From positions 1,724,923 to 1,788,922 of the forward strand of contig OY848922.1 of assembly GCA_963693285.1 (NCBI GenBank): 64,000 bases of DNA. Direction: 5' to 3'. How positions within the stretch are numbered: position 1 is the stretch's first letter; every line of letters begins with the position of its first letter. Below, piece after piece: positions 14,362 through 27,841 of the stretch. The DNA is from Xestospongia muta. Its lineage: Eukaryota > Porifera > Demospongiae > Haplosclerida > Petrosiidae. A program made the translations under genes and the position numbers. The notes under the pieces are model-generated. The model saw only the letters and a program-made list of their open reading frames with translations, was not told the origin of the DNA and made no database searches.

Positions 14362-17300
14362 ATGCGCCATTGGGTATGGCTGATGCGATTTCCCTACCGA
14401 AAATGTCTAGTTCTGTTGGCCGTCTACATGTTAGGTATGATTGTCGGCTCTACTATTATTTTGAGCTTTGATTTCAAGGGATACATGCTAGAACCAGTCA
14501 GAAGTGCTAGAGATTTGTCTTCACATCATGATGAACATGTAAGTCAACAATTGCATGGGCTATTGCTGTGAAATCTATTCAGTATTAAAACCATAAAACC
14601 TATTGTTTTTCTGTTTAGTATTTTAAATGTAAGATCATGGCCTACACATGCTTGCAACTTTTAAATCAAGGATAAGTGCTAGAATAAAAACAATTGTGTC
14701 ATCTACTAGTTCTTATTTTTGTGCAATATCTGAAGTTACGAAATGTATAGTCATGTTTTACACCAACAAATATTGATATACAAGAATTAAACTTCCTCAT
14801 AACAACCCGATTTGGCTTGTATTAAGTATTAATATCATATGCACGTAAAGTCACTTCCTGCGTGTGTATTGTTAGTAAGTTTTGTAATAACCACTGAGAT
14901 TATAGGTTTTTAATTTCCATTCGTGATCATAAACGTCTTCATAGAAGTTGTCCCTTGATGTAGTTGTGTCTTTAATAAAGAAGGTGAATGCTATTGTCAT
15001 GAGAATAGAACTACTATAAAGATGTTTATATTGGGGAATGTAAAGCAGAGACTTTTGATGTAATTATATATACAATTATATACGTATATATATACATATA
15101 AATATATATTATACATGTATAATATATACTTATTTGGTTTGTTGATTTTGTAAGAATATTGTTGTTTTAATATTAGTTGCACTATTTTTATGGAATTATA
15201 TCTTGTCAGAACCATATAAGTGCTTTGACACCAATTGTCCTGTCTCAGTAGTATTAAAGATGTACTGGTTGTCACCTTACATGACAATACATCACTAGCC
15301 TATTATAATAGCTATTTGTTATTTTGTGAGATATTAGGTAGAGTGACTCGTGTTACATATCATAACATTTTTGTGGTCTACTAAAAGTTTATTCATAGCA
15401 TTCGAGTGTTACGGATATGTAACATAGTACTCAATGAGAGGTTAACCCATTGTTGTTCTATCTATTGTTAAGACAAGTACATTAATTAAGGGGTTGTCGG
15501 GGCAAGTATATGTAGCAGGAACTTGTCTAGACATTGTTGTCATGATGTAATTATCAACAAAGAGAGGTCATTATATGTAACATTAGGAAATGATATATCA
15601 CCTTTGAGTTTCTCCAGATTGATGCAATGTACCAAGGTGATACAATGACACAATGACACTATACCTGTTGGATGTACCAGGAGATAGCTTCAACCTTATG
15701 ACAGCTGTGGGTGCAGCAAGGGGCTGTCCCTAGCATACCTATAAGGTCATGTTGGTTGTATAAGCTCACCTCCTATTTCCAGCCTAAAGTCACGCTGACA
15801 TGTTAGTTAAATGAAGAAAGAATAGCATATTTGCTTACCAATATTGTTTAGATTTGTTCACAAATTACAATTCTGTTGTAGTCTTAACACTATATTAACA
15901 CTAAAGCCAATACATTTATAGATATTAATGTAAGTCCATTAGTAAAATGACACATGTTTGTCTATGCTAGCATATTCCAGAACTCACATTAGAAAAACAT
16001 GACACTAATTATGTGTGCGTGTGTATCTGGGTGTGTATAATCATGTTATATATAGTACTTAGGGTTATTATGATTTGATTAACTGTAATCACTTGTAGTC
16101 ATCTTTATCAAGTAATTAAATATATTTGTGTTTTGTTATTGTGCATACTCGTTGTGAGGCCATTTAAAAATTGTTTTTTTTTATTTTCACAATAATATTA
16201 TAATTATAATAAGTTATCATGATAATATGCAGTTATAGTATTTCTGCACAATGAAAATGAAACTTTAAATGGTAATTCCCTGTTTCCAATTAGCTATCAG
16301 TTAGAATCACTACACCACCTGTCTTCAAACTTGGGAAAAACATTACACTTGTTGTCAATGTTTATTGTTAATTAATAGGTATTTTGACTATGCTCAACAA
16401 TTAGTCTCAAATGGCTTTTAACAAACTAAAATTTTAGTTATTTTTATTAAAATTTTACATGCAATAATTATAAAGATGGCAGCATAAATTTGGTCTAACA
16501 ATTACTGCTACAATTAGTTTTAATAGTATAGTTGTCTTTCTAGGTTGGGTTGTTTCTGGCAAATTGGTTTGTACAGGATTATCTAATGTAAACATATGGC
16601 TAATTGGTAACAGCTAGTCATCACATGATGCACACTAGGTTTAAGATAATAGGCAATACTACTCACAGTTCAGTAACCATATAAAAATTTATAAAGACAG
16701 TATACAAATTTTCGATCACTGTTTTTTTTTTATTTTTATTACAGCTAAATGTGAATAGGTTGCCTTTATATAGAACTCGAAAAAAGAAAATTAAAACAAT
16801 GAATTCTTTCAAAATTGGTGGCACAGTTGAAGATAATCTACAAAGAACATTACTATTTTCAGCTGTTTTGCCATCTAATTTTAGCAATATTGACAACATT
16901 GCCGCTGTTTACAATACTTGGGGAGAAGTGGTAACTAATATGGCCATCTTTCTTCCTCTTACTACCACACAATCTGATTTCTTTGAAGATACAACATTCG
17001 TAAGAGAACTAAAGATTAATACCACCAAATATAATTACCCAACTACTGAATCCATTTATCAAGTACTCCGTTATTTGTATAAGCACTACGTCTACCAATT
17101 CAAATATTTTCTTATTTCTTCAGACAGTCTTTATGTCAATAAATACATCTTTCTTGATTTTGTAAGTAATGTATCAGAACATACTATAATTTATACTGGT
17201 CATTCTCTTAAATTTGGTCGAACTACTTATTGTTCTGGAGACGCAGGTATTTTGTTAAGTCAAGCTACATTATTGAAGTTGGTACCAAAGTTACGTCGAT

Positions 17301-19331
17301 GTGAAAGATGGCACAGTACCTACCCCTGGGACAAGACATTAGGTCGATGTGTGAAAAAAATACTGAACAAAATGTGTACTAACATTTCTACTGATGTGGT
17401 AAGTCGTGTATATTGTATTACTTAAACAATTATTAGTACCAGGACTGTACTGGTATTTAATTTGGTCATCTCAGGAAGTGTCTCTCCTCTTGAGTAACTT
17501 GTAGCCATTATGATGAGAAATTGTCTAATGTATACTTTACACCTGATTAAATTGAAGAAAGTTATTGATAAGTGCTAATTCACAATGAAGGTTTTAGTTT
17601 TTAAATAACTTGAATGGTGCTAACATTTTGATATAGGAAATAGTTTCTGACAATTTATTGTTCAGTATTTAGAGTAGATATAGTTTTCAGATGCCAAGTC
17701 ATGCTTTAATGATTCAAGCAAGTGATTTCATTGGACAGCGTAATTATTTTAGTCTAGGAGAAGAATGTGTGTTAAAAGTACCTGCACAATATATTATAAC
17801 ATATAATGTATATTTATAGTATATTTATAGTATATTTATAGTATATTTATTGTATATTTATTGTTCTTTTTTTGAATAGTATTTCAAAGAAGATCTAGAA
17901 ATGCAGTCACTGTCACCTGATAACTTATGGCAGTCAGACTCTCCCTTTATCAATGCATTCACTGTGTTTCCTATTGCTAATGAAGATCACATGAATACTC
18001 TGCACTATTTTTATACATCTCTTGAAATGAAACGCTTCAAAGTGAGAGAAGATTACTTGAGACAAACTATTCTACGTTCTTGTGAGACCTTGGCTGACTA
18101 CGCTTTTGAACACCGGATTGTTAAAAAAGATTGTGAAGCCATTGCTAGGGACTCTGATGGTAAAACCATAATACCATTCCCGTTAGCTTTAAAAGAAAAG
18201 AAGAAGAAAAACCGACTCAAATATCGCCCGCTCAGGTGGAAATTTTTTGCTAATGGCTTCATATACTGTGCTGATAACACCCTTCCAAGTATATCTTATG
18301 ATGAGGATAAACAGATGGCATTGAGAATCAATCATATAATACAATCAGCAGAGACAATAGTACAAGAGCGCTATCACTCTCCACACTTAAAACTCCAGCA
18401 GATGACAAACGGTTACATCAAGCAGGACATTCTTCATGGCAATGAATACATCATAGATGGCTTGTATAATGATTCTGTTCAATTTGTGAATGAACGCATT
18501 CATTTGTACCAGCCTTTGGTTACGGGGATGGTGTTGCAGCCATCAAAGCACAGCCTAAGTGAAAAAGTACATATTGTTGTGCCTATATCAAACGTAAAAG
18601 AAAAAAGTGAATCTTTTCTTGATTTTTATATCAAATCGTTTGTGGAATCTGAACACTCAACGCATCTAGTTCTTGTGGTTTATAAAAAAAATGATTACGA
18701 TAAGATATCAAAAAAAATTAATGGCATCAAACAACTACATCCAACTGCTGATATTTCGATGGTTAGAGGGAGAGGTCGTTTCTCTCGTTCCAAAGCTTTG
18801 CATCAAGGCATAGCCACTTTAAAACATTCAGACTTAGTTTTCTTTTGCGATGTGGACATGTCAATTGATCCAGACTTTCTAAATCGTTGTCGTCTGAACA
18901 CAGTTCGTGGGGAAAGTGTCTACTTTCCCATCATCATCAAACTTTATAATCCTAAGTTTGTTGGTAATAAGAAAGAGTCTTATGTGCCAATATCCCGTCG
19001 AAAAGGTCACTGGGCAAATTATGGTTATGGTATGGTGTGTATCTACAAGTCAGATTACATTCATGTAGGCGGTCTCAATATTAGGTTGAGAGGCTGGGGA
19101 GGAGAAGATGAAGATTTCTATCATCGTGTTTTACGGAAAGGTTTGACAGTATTTAGAGCCCCAGATATAGGTCTTGCCCACAAATGGCACCCTAGAGTGT
19201 GTTCACCAAAGACAGTTAGACGAAGTATGCAAAGTTCTTGTATCAGTTCTAAACTGGAAGTTCTCGGTAATCGTAGGGAGCTAGCTAGATTTATTTTTAA
19301 TTTCACAGAAAAACACCCTGATTTACTCTAG
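14362..19331 (+). CDS. CHPF: Chondroitin synthase / polymerising factor family glycosyltransferase, copy 2
   Basis: Exons 14362-14538, 16745-17398 and 17880-19331 give 760 aa, with the same phase-0 exon plan as copies 1 and 3. The first in-frame ATG is at 14362 (MRHWVW), just before the anchor KCLVLLAVYMLGMIVGS; upstream in-frame codons lack an ATG. The GT31-like half has YFLISSDSLYVN in place of the acidic metal triad and keeps YCSGDAGILLSQ. The GT7 half keeps FFCDVDMSID and GWGGEDEDFYHR. The exon 3 acceptor follows a 14-bp tandem repeat of TATATTTATAG (about 17800-17866), giving several closely spaced TAG triplets. Intron 1 (14539-16744) is 2.2 kb of AT-rich DNA with no coding signal. Golgi chondroitin assembly is inferred from family membership. 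Confidence 0.9.
17800..17866 (+). repeat. Short tandem repeat before an acceptor site
   Basis: About four to five copies of a 14-bp TATAGTATATTTAT-like unit lie just 5' of exon 3 of synthase copy 2. Confidence 0.75.
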
Positions 19332-19963
19332 GTGCTATAGAAATAATTAATAATATTATATAATAATTAATTTTGCCTGAAATATCTATTTTAAATTTTT
19401 TCTTGTTGTTGATTCTTCTCTTCGTAGTGTGTGTGTCTGTATGTCTGTCTGTCTGTGCACGTGTGTGTGTGTATGTGTGCGATATTAGCACTAGTATGAG
19501 TTACTATAGTTTTCTATTGATTACTTATTCACTTATTTAAAAATGCTATATTTTTAAGAATAGGTTATGATGATAGTTTAATCACACAATACAATTGTAC
19601 AGTCAATACAAACACATAAAAACATTGAGTTTAGATCTTAAAAAGAATCACCTAACTATCAACTTCACTCTCTAAACTTCCTATAAAGAAAAAGATTTGT
19701 ATCATCAATCCATTCCATTTATAAGGAACTGTGCACTGTTTACTACACAAAGATGATTTCTAGCTAAACATGAATCAGTAATTAATTTTAAATCTTATTT
19801 AAACAACCAGGTCAATCAGTAATGTGTTAGTTTTTGAAGAGAGCTTTCTCATATGACAAGATACTATTAGCGGGAAAGGTACATTTTATCTTGTTATGAG
19901 GACATAATGATAATAATCACTTTTGGTTCCAATCATTTCTTTATTAAATGTAATTTGATGTGA
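19332..19963. other. Convergent intergenic region
   Basis: It lies between the stop of synthase copy 2 (plus) and the stop of the CARD/death-domain gene (minus). It contains a TG/TCTG microsatellite at about 19426-19485; otherwise AT-rich with nothing recognised. Confidence 0.7.
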
Positions 19964-20894
19964 CTAACTCTGATAGAGTTCCTTTATTTCATCAGATATT
20001 GTATTCGATCCAATACCATCGAGAGAAGCAATGATAGTCTGCCAAGAGGATTCTCCTCGCTGGTTCTTCAACCAATGACTGAACATCTCCTTTCTGGCTG
20101 TATCATTATCATGTTCATGAGCTATCTTGATTTCTCTTAGTTTGCGAGTATCAATGTCAAGTTTCATGCCCAAAATGTGCCACTCTGGACACTTCTGTGT
20201 CATGGCAACTAAAGCATCCAGTGTAGGTGGATCAGTTAAAATGGACAAATTGACTTCTAGATGGTCATTACAGGATTCTGGAGAGAGAGACAGACAGACA
20301 GACAGAAGAGAGAGAGAGGAGAGGAGGGAGGGGGAGAAAGAGAGAGAGAAGAATGAACACAGGGTACATACAAATGTTATCATAGTCTGAGTTCAAGAAC
20401 CAACCACAGTATATCTACAATCAACAAGGCATACTAACAATAAGAAAGTAGCTCTCTACTGTATTACTATCTATTACTATTTCCACTTTGGTTGGTTGTA
20501 TTGAAAACTAGAGTCCTGGATATTTGGATAGAGAGAGAGAGAGACACACAGGCAAATTACCATAAGTCTGTTCTAACAGGGATACAAATGTTCCATTAGG
20601 AGGTGTTTCCATAAGGGCTTCAAGGAACTTGTCGAATGCATTATCAACATTGAACCAGCATTTCTCCACAGACTCAAATATAATCTTGAGTTGTTGTTGG
20701 CTGTACTCACACGTATCATCGAGAATATCTTTCCAAGCCGAATCTTCTAGCAACCTTTTCGAGCGAAGTTTTCTTGCAAAACTTTCCGGGTTCTGTATAC
20801 TTTCCAATAGCTTTGGTCGTTCCTGTTTTAGTGCATTCAGCCCAACATTTTGATTTCTGGCTCGATTTCTAGATTGCTGCCTAGAAGAAGCCAT
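19964..20894 (-). CDS. CARD plus death-domain adaptor (RAIDD/CRADD-like architecture)
   Basis: Two exons, 20894-20561 and 20277-19964, join in phase 1 to give 215 aa (human CRADD is 199). Residues ~18-112 resemble a CARD: NALKQERPKLLESIQNPES followed by FARKLRSKRLLEDSAWKDI and AFDKFLEALMETPPNGTFVSLLEQTYG. Exon 2 resembles a death domain: LVAMTQKCPEWHILGMKLDI followed by HDNDTARKEMFSHWLKNQRGESSWQTIIASL. Each domain has its own exon. In known animals CARD-DD adaptors bridge death-domain scaffolds and CARD caspases. Here that role is inferred from domain order only; one-to-one orthology is not shown. The intron is GA-rich on the plus strand, so CT-rich on the sense strand next to the acceptor. 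The start ATG is 120 bp from the divergent start of synthase copy 3. Confidence 0.8.
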
Positions 20895-21014
20895 CTTTCA
20901 TATTATGGGCGTGGCTAAATTATATCCCAGTCACTCCCGTTATAAATTAAAAGAAACTGTGGCCATGAACGAAATTTGAGTATATAGTTTGTTTTCATCT
21001 GCTCGTCTCTTGTC
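20895..21014. promoter_or_regulatory. Short divergent promoter region
   Basis: Only 120 bp separate the start codons of the CARD/death-domain gene (minus) and synthase copy 3 (plus). A GGGCGTGGCT box lies at 20907-20916. Bidirectional use is inferred. Confidence 0.5.
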
Positions 21015-24000
21015 ATGGCTTGTATAGGAAGACATCAACGTAATCGTTTCTTCATCTTGCTGATTGGATGTATGCTTGGTACGTTCTTAGGCTCTGCTGT
21101 AACATTGACCGTGATCAGTTCAGATTGCGCACACTGCTACAAGACAGAGAAACGGGACATTCAACAAGATGTGATCCCTGTAAGTTCATATAGTAATACT
21201 TACTCGTGTCCCGTGTTGTGGCTGTGTACCTACAGTGTTTACAGGTCTGTTCCCTAGCAACAGAGTGCTACACAGTGATTTAGTTGTTTTTAAGGACTTT
21301 CCAATTTATTATTAGTAAACTATACTACTGGGCCTTGTATCATGACTTGTTAAGACCTTTTAAATTTGTAAGGAAAATAATGGAATGTCAGTTAGTCAAA
21401 CAGGGAGTAGTTACAAATTGACTGTATGTCACAGTGATAGCTAATGCATAGAACTGAGTAAGGAGATTAGGTAGAATTCCTAACCTTGTGGATATGTCTT
21501 TATTAATCTTTGAACAGTAACAGATGTTAGTCTGCTAATATATGATGTGTTAAAAGTGCCACCTGGATGATAAATAACTCAATGAGTCTATATAGAGACT
21601 TGTTAAAACTTGCCTCCTGTCATGTCTAATGTGACCAATTGACTCATTAGCAATAGCCTTAATTAATATATTTAATTGACTAGCTAATTATAATGGGACA
21701 GAATTATAACATAAACATAGTCGCTAAAACTATACCAAAATAATGCTCAGTGATATTAACTAATTAACAGGCTACATAACTAAAAACATGACTGTGTTAT
21801 GTAGTATACATAACTACTGTGAATGTAACATTTATTACAAGGATATTGTTACATTGAGAGTGTCCTTATTTCAGAGGTGGAAAAAGACAATTAATTTACT
21901 TGATATAATAGATAACTGTAGGTCTGTCCACACAAGGAGGAAGTTTTAGTTACTGTCTCGTTTCACTGTCTTGTTTCATCTTATCAAACTGTTGCTTTTA
22001 GGATTGTTAGTTACTATTTATCACTTAGATACTGTTACTTCTACTTTCACTTCATGTGATTGTTATTGGTTTTGGAAAAACTAATACCAAGAAGGCTTTG
22101 TAGTAATCATTATAACTGATTGTGCTATGAGATAACTATATCCTTCTATTATACTATGTTATTAGTAATAATTAACTATGAGATAACTATATCCTTTTAA
22201 CTATGAGATAACTATATCCTTCTAGCTCTGAGATAACTATATCCCTTCTATTATACTATGTTATTAGTAACAATTAACTATGAGATAACTTGACTACCAT
22301 AAACTGTTATAAATCTGATTTGTCAATAAAATATTATATTGTTTTGAGACACTGCTTTAATCTACATGTTATCCTATATATGTTGTTATAAACACACTGT
22401 GTATTTCAAATTTGCCACCTGGTGTTTATTTTGAAAAAGGATGTTTGATAATTATTATAGGATATGTAGAGGCAGCCATATTAAACAGTACTGAAACAAG
22501 AGTTTGATGTGCAAAGGAATGCTTTATTGTATGAGGTTATTATCATCATTTTCCTTCTTGTAGATTAAAGGTAATCATAAACAGATCCCAACTGTTGTCT
22601 CATCGGCACCTTCTGAAAAACAGACGGCAAAAAAAGAAAGAGTATCGACTTTGGTGGATTCAAAAAGGGACAACTCTTTATATGTGGCACTTCTTCCGTC
22701 TGAAGATAGTACACCAGAAACATTAAGTATAGCTGCTCGGACTTGGGGCAGAACTGTCTCCCATTTAGAAATATTTGTCAACAAAAACACTGTGGCTTTA
22801 ACAGTGCCTCCCGAAGTAACAGTTACCAAGTTATATGATGGTTTACAAAATGACCATCCCATGACAGCAGAACTATTACAGATATTGAAATACCTTTACA
22901 ATTATCGTCTGAATGCATCAAAATGGTTCTTACTAGCATCTGAAAAGGTCTATATTAACTACTACGCTTTCTCTGATCTCCTCCAAAGCATACCATCGGA
23001 TGTTGTATATACTGGATCTGCTACTAAGACATTGTCTGAGACAATAACATATTGTTCTGGAGATGCTGGAGTGCTAATAAGTCAACTTGCTCTAGTGAAT
23101 TTGATCTCAAAATATGAAGAATGTGAAAAATGGGCTCAGTTGTACTCATGGGACAAGGGACTTGGAAAGTGTATTGAGACAACATCTGGTTGCCAATGTT
23201 CATCTAATGTGGCTGAGGTGAGTCAAAATTATATCATATATTTATTTACATCTGTAGTCTGGTCCCCCAGTTCCAATTTTAACCCTCTTAGTGTCTGCTA
23301 TAGTAATTTCAGTCTTGTTTTTAGCCTAAGTCCCAGATTTCCATTCTCAAATTTATTAGTATTAGCTCAAGTCTCAGCCCCAAATCTGCTCTTTCAGTGG
23401 CTAACCCGGATGTATTAGTGATATTAACTCCAGTGTAACTTGAATTTATAGTCCATTAACTTGGAACATGTTTTTGTATAGTGGACATTAATCAAACTAA
23501 TTACCTATTGTCTGTTATTTTCAGTCCATTAGCTGATAAAAATGACTACTTTAAGAGTTTAACTTTAAAACACCATATCCCCAATCCTTGGCTATTAGAC
23601 AACAAATGAGTTAATTTGTTTTTGTTCTTTCTTTAGTATTTCTATAAAGATGAAAACAAATCGTCAAACTCTCTACAAAATCTTGTCCGTATGGAATCTC
23701 TCTTCTCAACTGTCTTTGCCATTTACCCGATTACTTCTTTAGAACATATGTACACATTATATTTTCACTTTGTTTCAATCGAATTGAAGAAAACACAAGA
23801 GAAACTGAATACTCTGAGCCAAAGCATTTTAGAATCTTGCCAAGAGCTTCCCGAAAGTGCCATTGATTTAGAAATGGTTCAATTGGGTTGTGATTTTATC
23901 AGACCAGATAAAAGTTTGCCGACAGATGAACGAGATAAGGATTCTCAGCTGACAAAGACCAGATTGCCATCTCGATTCCGGGCAATGAATCATTATCAGG

Positions 24001-25112
24001 CTCAAACATGGAAGTACTTTGATGTCCATAACATCTATATAGATGATGCTATAGAACCGTTAAAACAAGTTGGCTTGTACAAGTATTATTCTAGAGAATT
24101 AAAAAAAGCTGCTCAAGATGCTACAATAGAAGTGAACAATAAATATTATCCATCAAAAATGAAATTTAGATCTCTGCAGAATGGTTACGTGAAACATGAC
24201 CCTCTAGTGGGAAATGAATACATTATAGATGCGCATTACACCAACTTGAATGAACCTGGTCATTCAGTAACTGAACGAGTGCGTATAGTACGTCCTCTAC
24301 AGGCAGCTTTCAGAGTCAAACCTTCAAAATCAGATGTTTCAGAAAAGGTCCATGTTGTTGTGCCTATATCAGGTGTAACAGAGAGGTGCTTTGAATTTCT
24401 GGACATGTATGTGAGAATCTTACGAGCGAAAGAATTGGTACATTTAGTATTGGTAGTGTTCGGAGATGATGACATCAAAGCTATTCGAGAGAAAAGTGAG
24501 GATATTGTGAGGAAACATTCCAAAGCTGATATTACTATTGTTCAAGGCCAAGGCAACTTTTCACGCGCTCGAGCTCTTCATCAAGGTATATCGACTCTGA
24601 AAGACACTGATTTGGCTTTTCTTTGCGATGTTGACATGCAAGTTGATAAATCTTTCTTTAATCGCTGTCGTCGCAATACAATTCACCAACACCTCATATA
24701 CTATCCTGAAGTGTTCAAAATGTACAATCCAAAATTTTCTGGTCTTGCAAAGAAAAGACAAAAGAAATTGATACGTCAGAAAGGCCATTGGGGTAACTAT
24801 GCATTTGGTATGCTTTGTATATACAAATCTGACTATAATAGAATTGGCGGACTTAACACTAAGATGATGGGTTGGGGTGGAGAAGATGTTGACTTTTTTG
24901 AAAAAGCTCTTCGGAGTAGGATTGAGATCTTACGAGCTCCTGACATTGGTCTAATACATCGTTGGCATCCAAGACAATGTTCTCCCAAGACAATGACCGA
25001 TTCAAATTATGCACAGTGTTTGTCATCAAGATCAGAGATACTTGGTGATAGGAGAGAGTTAGCACAATATATTTATCTTTTACAGGAGAAAAATCCTGAG
25101 TTAATGCTTTAA
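21015..25112 (+). CDS. CHPF: Chondroitin synthase / polymerising factor family glycosyltransferase, copy 3
   Basis: Exons 21015-21179, 22564-23217 and 23637-25112 give 764 aa, with the same three-exon, phase-0 layout as copies 1 and 2. The N-terminal anchor is RFFILLIGCMLGTFLGSAV. The GT31-like domain has WFLLASEKVYIN instead of an acidic triad and ends with YCSGDAGVLISQ. The GT7-like domain keeps FLCDVDMQVD and GWGGEDVDFFEK. Copies 1 and 3 are closest in the C-terminal domain: they share RRNT, YYPEVFK, YNPKF and the run GGLNTKMMGWGGEDVDFFEK. Copy 2 is the most divergent. The gene ends 124 bp before the arylsulfatase B start, on the same strand. A Golgi role in chondroitin polymerisation is inferred from the family. 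Confidence 0.9.
22137..22285 (+). repeat. Tandem repeat ACTATGAGATAACTATATCC
   Basis: Several imperfect copies of a ~21-bp core, some extended by TTCTATTATACTATGTTATTAGTAA, lie in intron 1 of synthase copy 3. Confidence 0.8.
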
Positions 25113-25236
25113 TTACTATTTTTATAATTTGTATCCTTGATTCATGACTTTCTATTGTATAAATAATTATATAAATTAATCGGCTATGAATTCTATTACG
25201 TGATGTAACTTTATAACGAGGGTGGATCTAAGCAAC

Positions 25237-26811
25237 ATGGTGTTTCACCTGTCTATTATAGCTTTACTGATACTGGTAGAGAACACCTTATGTGTAGCTG
25301 ACAAACCAAATGTAATCCTCTTTGTGATTGATGACCTGGGTTGGAATGATACGAGCTATCAAGGTAGTGAATATCTCACTCCTACTATTGACAAACTTGC
25401 AGAAGAAGGCATCCGTTTAAAACAGTATTATGTACAGCCTCTATGCTCTCCCTCAAGATCAGCTTTGATGGCAGGAAAATATCCATATCATTTGGGACTT
25501 GCTCATGGAGTAATAACAAATGGTCATCCTTATGGTCTTGGACTCAATGAAACAACCCTCGCTCAACGTCTTAAAAAAGGAGGCTATTCTACTCATGCTG
25601 TAGGTACGTAGACAAACTGTTATAATTGTGATTAATAAAATATGATAAATCATCTTGTTATTTCAGGTAAATGGGATCTCGGAATGCACAAATGGGAATA
25701 TACTCCAACTTACCGTGGATTTGATACATTTTATGGATATTATGATGCTGATGAAGATTACTACAAACATACAGTTGGAGCTAAGTATCCTGGTATAAAG
25801 CCAGCTGTTGACTTCAGAAATAACACTGATCCAGTTACAACTGAAAATGGAACATACAGTACCTTTCTTTTTACAAAAGCAATCGAAGAAGCAATTTTAA
25901 AACATGATGTTGATAATAAGCCTTTCTTTATTTACGGCGCTTATCAATCGGTACACACTCCCTTGGAAGTACCTGATCAATATTTGGAGAAGTGTTTGTC
26001 TATACCTTATGCCCACCGTAAAACTTTCTGTGGGATGATGCAGGCTCTTGATGAAGGTATTGCAAATATAACTGCGTTGTTACAAGATAAAGGTCTTCTT
26101 GAGAACACATATATTATACTTACCACTGACAATGGTGGTCAGACTGCGTGGGGTAGTAGTAATTGGCCTTTGAGAGGAAACAAAGCTACTGTTTTTGAAG
26201 GAGGCGTTCGAGGACTATCATTTGTTTGGGGTTCTGGCCTAAGACAGAAAAACTTTGACTGGTCTCAGCTTATGCATATAACTGACTGGTATCCAACAAT
26301 TGTTCAAGGTATTGCTGGTGTTTCCATGGATCCACAACAGGAAGGTTTGGATGGCATGAACATGTGGGATGCTATCAACGACAATAGTCCCTCTCCACGA
26401 AAGGAGATCCTTCTTCAACTTGACCCACCAATGGTTCTTGATCATTCTCGTCAGCAGTACTTTATTGGACAAGCTGCAATACGAGATGGAGACTGGAAGT
26501 TGATTCTTGGACAACCTAATTGTAGTTTTGCTCCTGCTGTGGTAGGAGACATGTGCCCTGATGGATGGGTACATTTAGATGGAACAATTGAGGAAGGTCC
26601 ATCAACACCTAGTTTGAAATGGCTGTTCAATATAACTGCAGATCCCAATGAGAGAAATGACCTGGCACAAAGTTATCCTGACATTGTCAAAAAGCTAACA
26701 GATAGAATTGAGTTCTATAACTCAACCCACATTGTTCAAATGTTCCCTCCATTTGATCCAAAATCTAATCCAGACAACTTTGGAGGAGTGTGGACTCCAT
26801 GGCTTGATTAA
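25237..26811 (+). CDS. ARSB: Arylsulfatase B-like sulfatase
   Basis: Exons 25237-25603 and 25667-26811 (phase 1, 63-bp intron) encode 503 aa (human ARSB is 533). An N-terminal signal peptide (MVFHLSIIALLILVENTLCV) targets the secretory or lysosomal route. Metal-site residues sit in VIDDLGWND (D32, D33). The formylglycine motif is CSPSRSALMAG (C70, R74). Later motifs are GKW (K124), SVHTPLE (substrate-site His), LTTDNGG (metal DN) and LRGNKATVFEGG (Lys). The family removes 4-sulfate from GalNAc of chondroitin and dermatan sulfate. The codon after GKW is GAT, giving GKWDLG where ARSB has GKWHLG, so one conserved active-site His is replaced by Asp. The ATG at 25237 directly precedes the signal peptide. 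An AATAAA lies just after the stop. It sits directly downstream of three chondroitin synthase genes. Confidence 0.92.
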
Positions 26812-26928
26812 AAAATAAAAAGACTAACATTGTTTATTAAGCTGCTTTTACTTAAAAATGTCATTGTTATTACAAAGCTATGCTCACAATTATATAATAC
26901 AATAAATGTAGTTGTAAATATTATAAAT

Positions 26929-27841
26929 TTATGTAGCATTAATTGTTATTTGTCCAGCAAGTTCATTTTCTGTTATCATAACATCCACGCCATTTGGAAA
27001 ATCTTCAAGGTTTATGTTAGTTGTAGAAGAAAACTCGATAATACCATCACTGTCTCTCATTTGTTTACAGAACTCATGTAAATCAAACATATCCAAAGTA
27101 GGTCCCTCAACACAACAGAAAAAGAGTTCTGTAGTTGGTTTTAATGTCACATAATCACCAACCCGTACTTTCATTTTTGAGACTATGGGTCGTCCATCTT
27201 TGAAGAGTCCAATATTGACGTACTGCCCAACTACATATTGTGATGGCAAATAGAAGATCATATACACATCAGATGGATTGGCTGTAGCATCCACTACAAG
27301 GAACATAGAATCACATTAGCATATAAAGTATTAGATATAAACCTGCCTAAAGGATCCTATGGGGCCTGGGGTATAATGATACTCATAAGATAATTGATCA
27401 AAGATAAAGCCAGCGAATGTCAAAAGGAATCTACATACATGTTTATGATGCGTTTACTGTTCAGATCCAATACTTTTTTGATTATTTATAAATTACATCA
27501 TGTCTTTGCTTACAGTCTTCTTCCAAAGTTGGCTGATCAGATTCGTAAGGGTTGGAGTATTGAAAAGTCCACGAGGAGCCTGGTTTAGCTGGATGTGGAC
27601 CAACCATTTGAAACTCTCCTTCTTCTAAGTAAAATACTCCAACTGCAACATCATGAGAATATTCCATAGTAACTGTCTTCTTTGGTTCAATGAGGATCAC
27701 TTTCCAAGGAATGTCCATGGACCACATAGTCATCGGAAATGACTGTTCACGCTCAAAAAGCAGCATCATTTTAGTTTGCTTTGTATTATTGAACATCTTG
27801 ATTGGAATAGATTGTTCACTAGCACTTGATTTAGTTGCCAT
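26929..27841 (-). CDS. Unrecognised two-exon gene
   Basis: Exons 27841-27514 and 27293-26929 join in phase 1 to give 230 aa. I recognise no family. There is no signal peptide or membrane segment. The sequence alternates hydrophobic and charged residues in a pattern suggesting beta-strands (TKMMLLFEREQSFPMTMWSM, SDVYMIFYLPSQYVVGQYVN, VSKMKVRVGDYVTLKP). Support for being real: consistent splice signals (donor GTAAGC, acceptor CTTGTAG), matched phase, and a clean ATG start (MATKSSASEQS). It is convergent with the sulfatase gene, with 117 bp between the stops. Confidence 0.65.
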
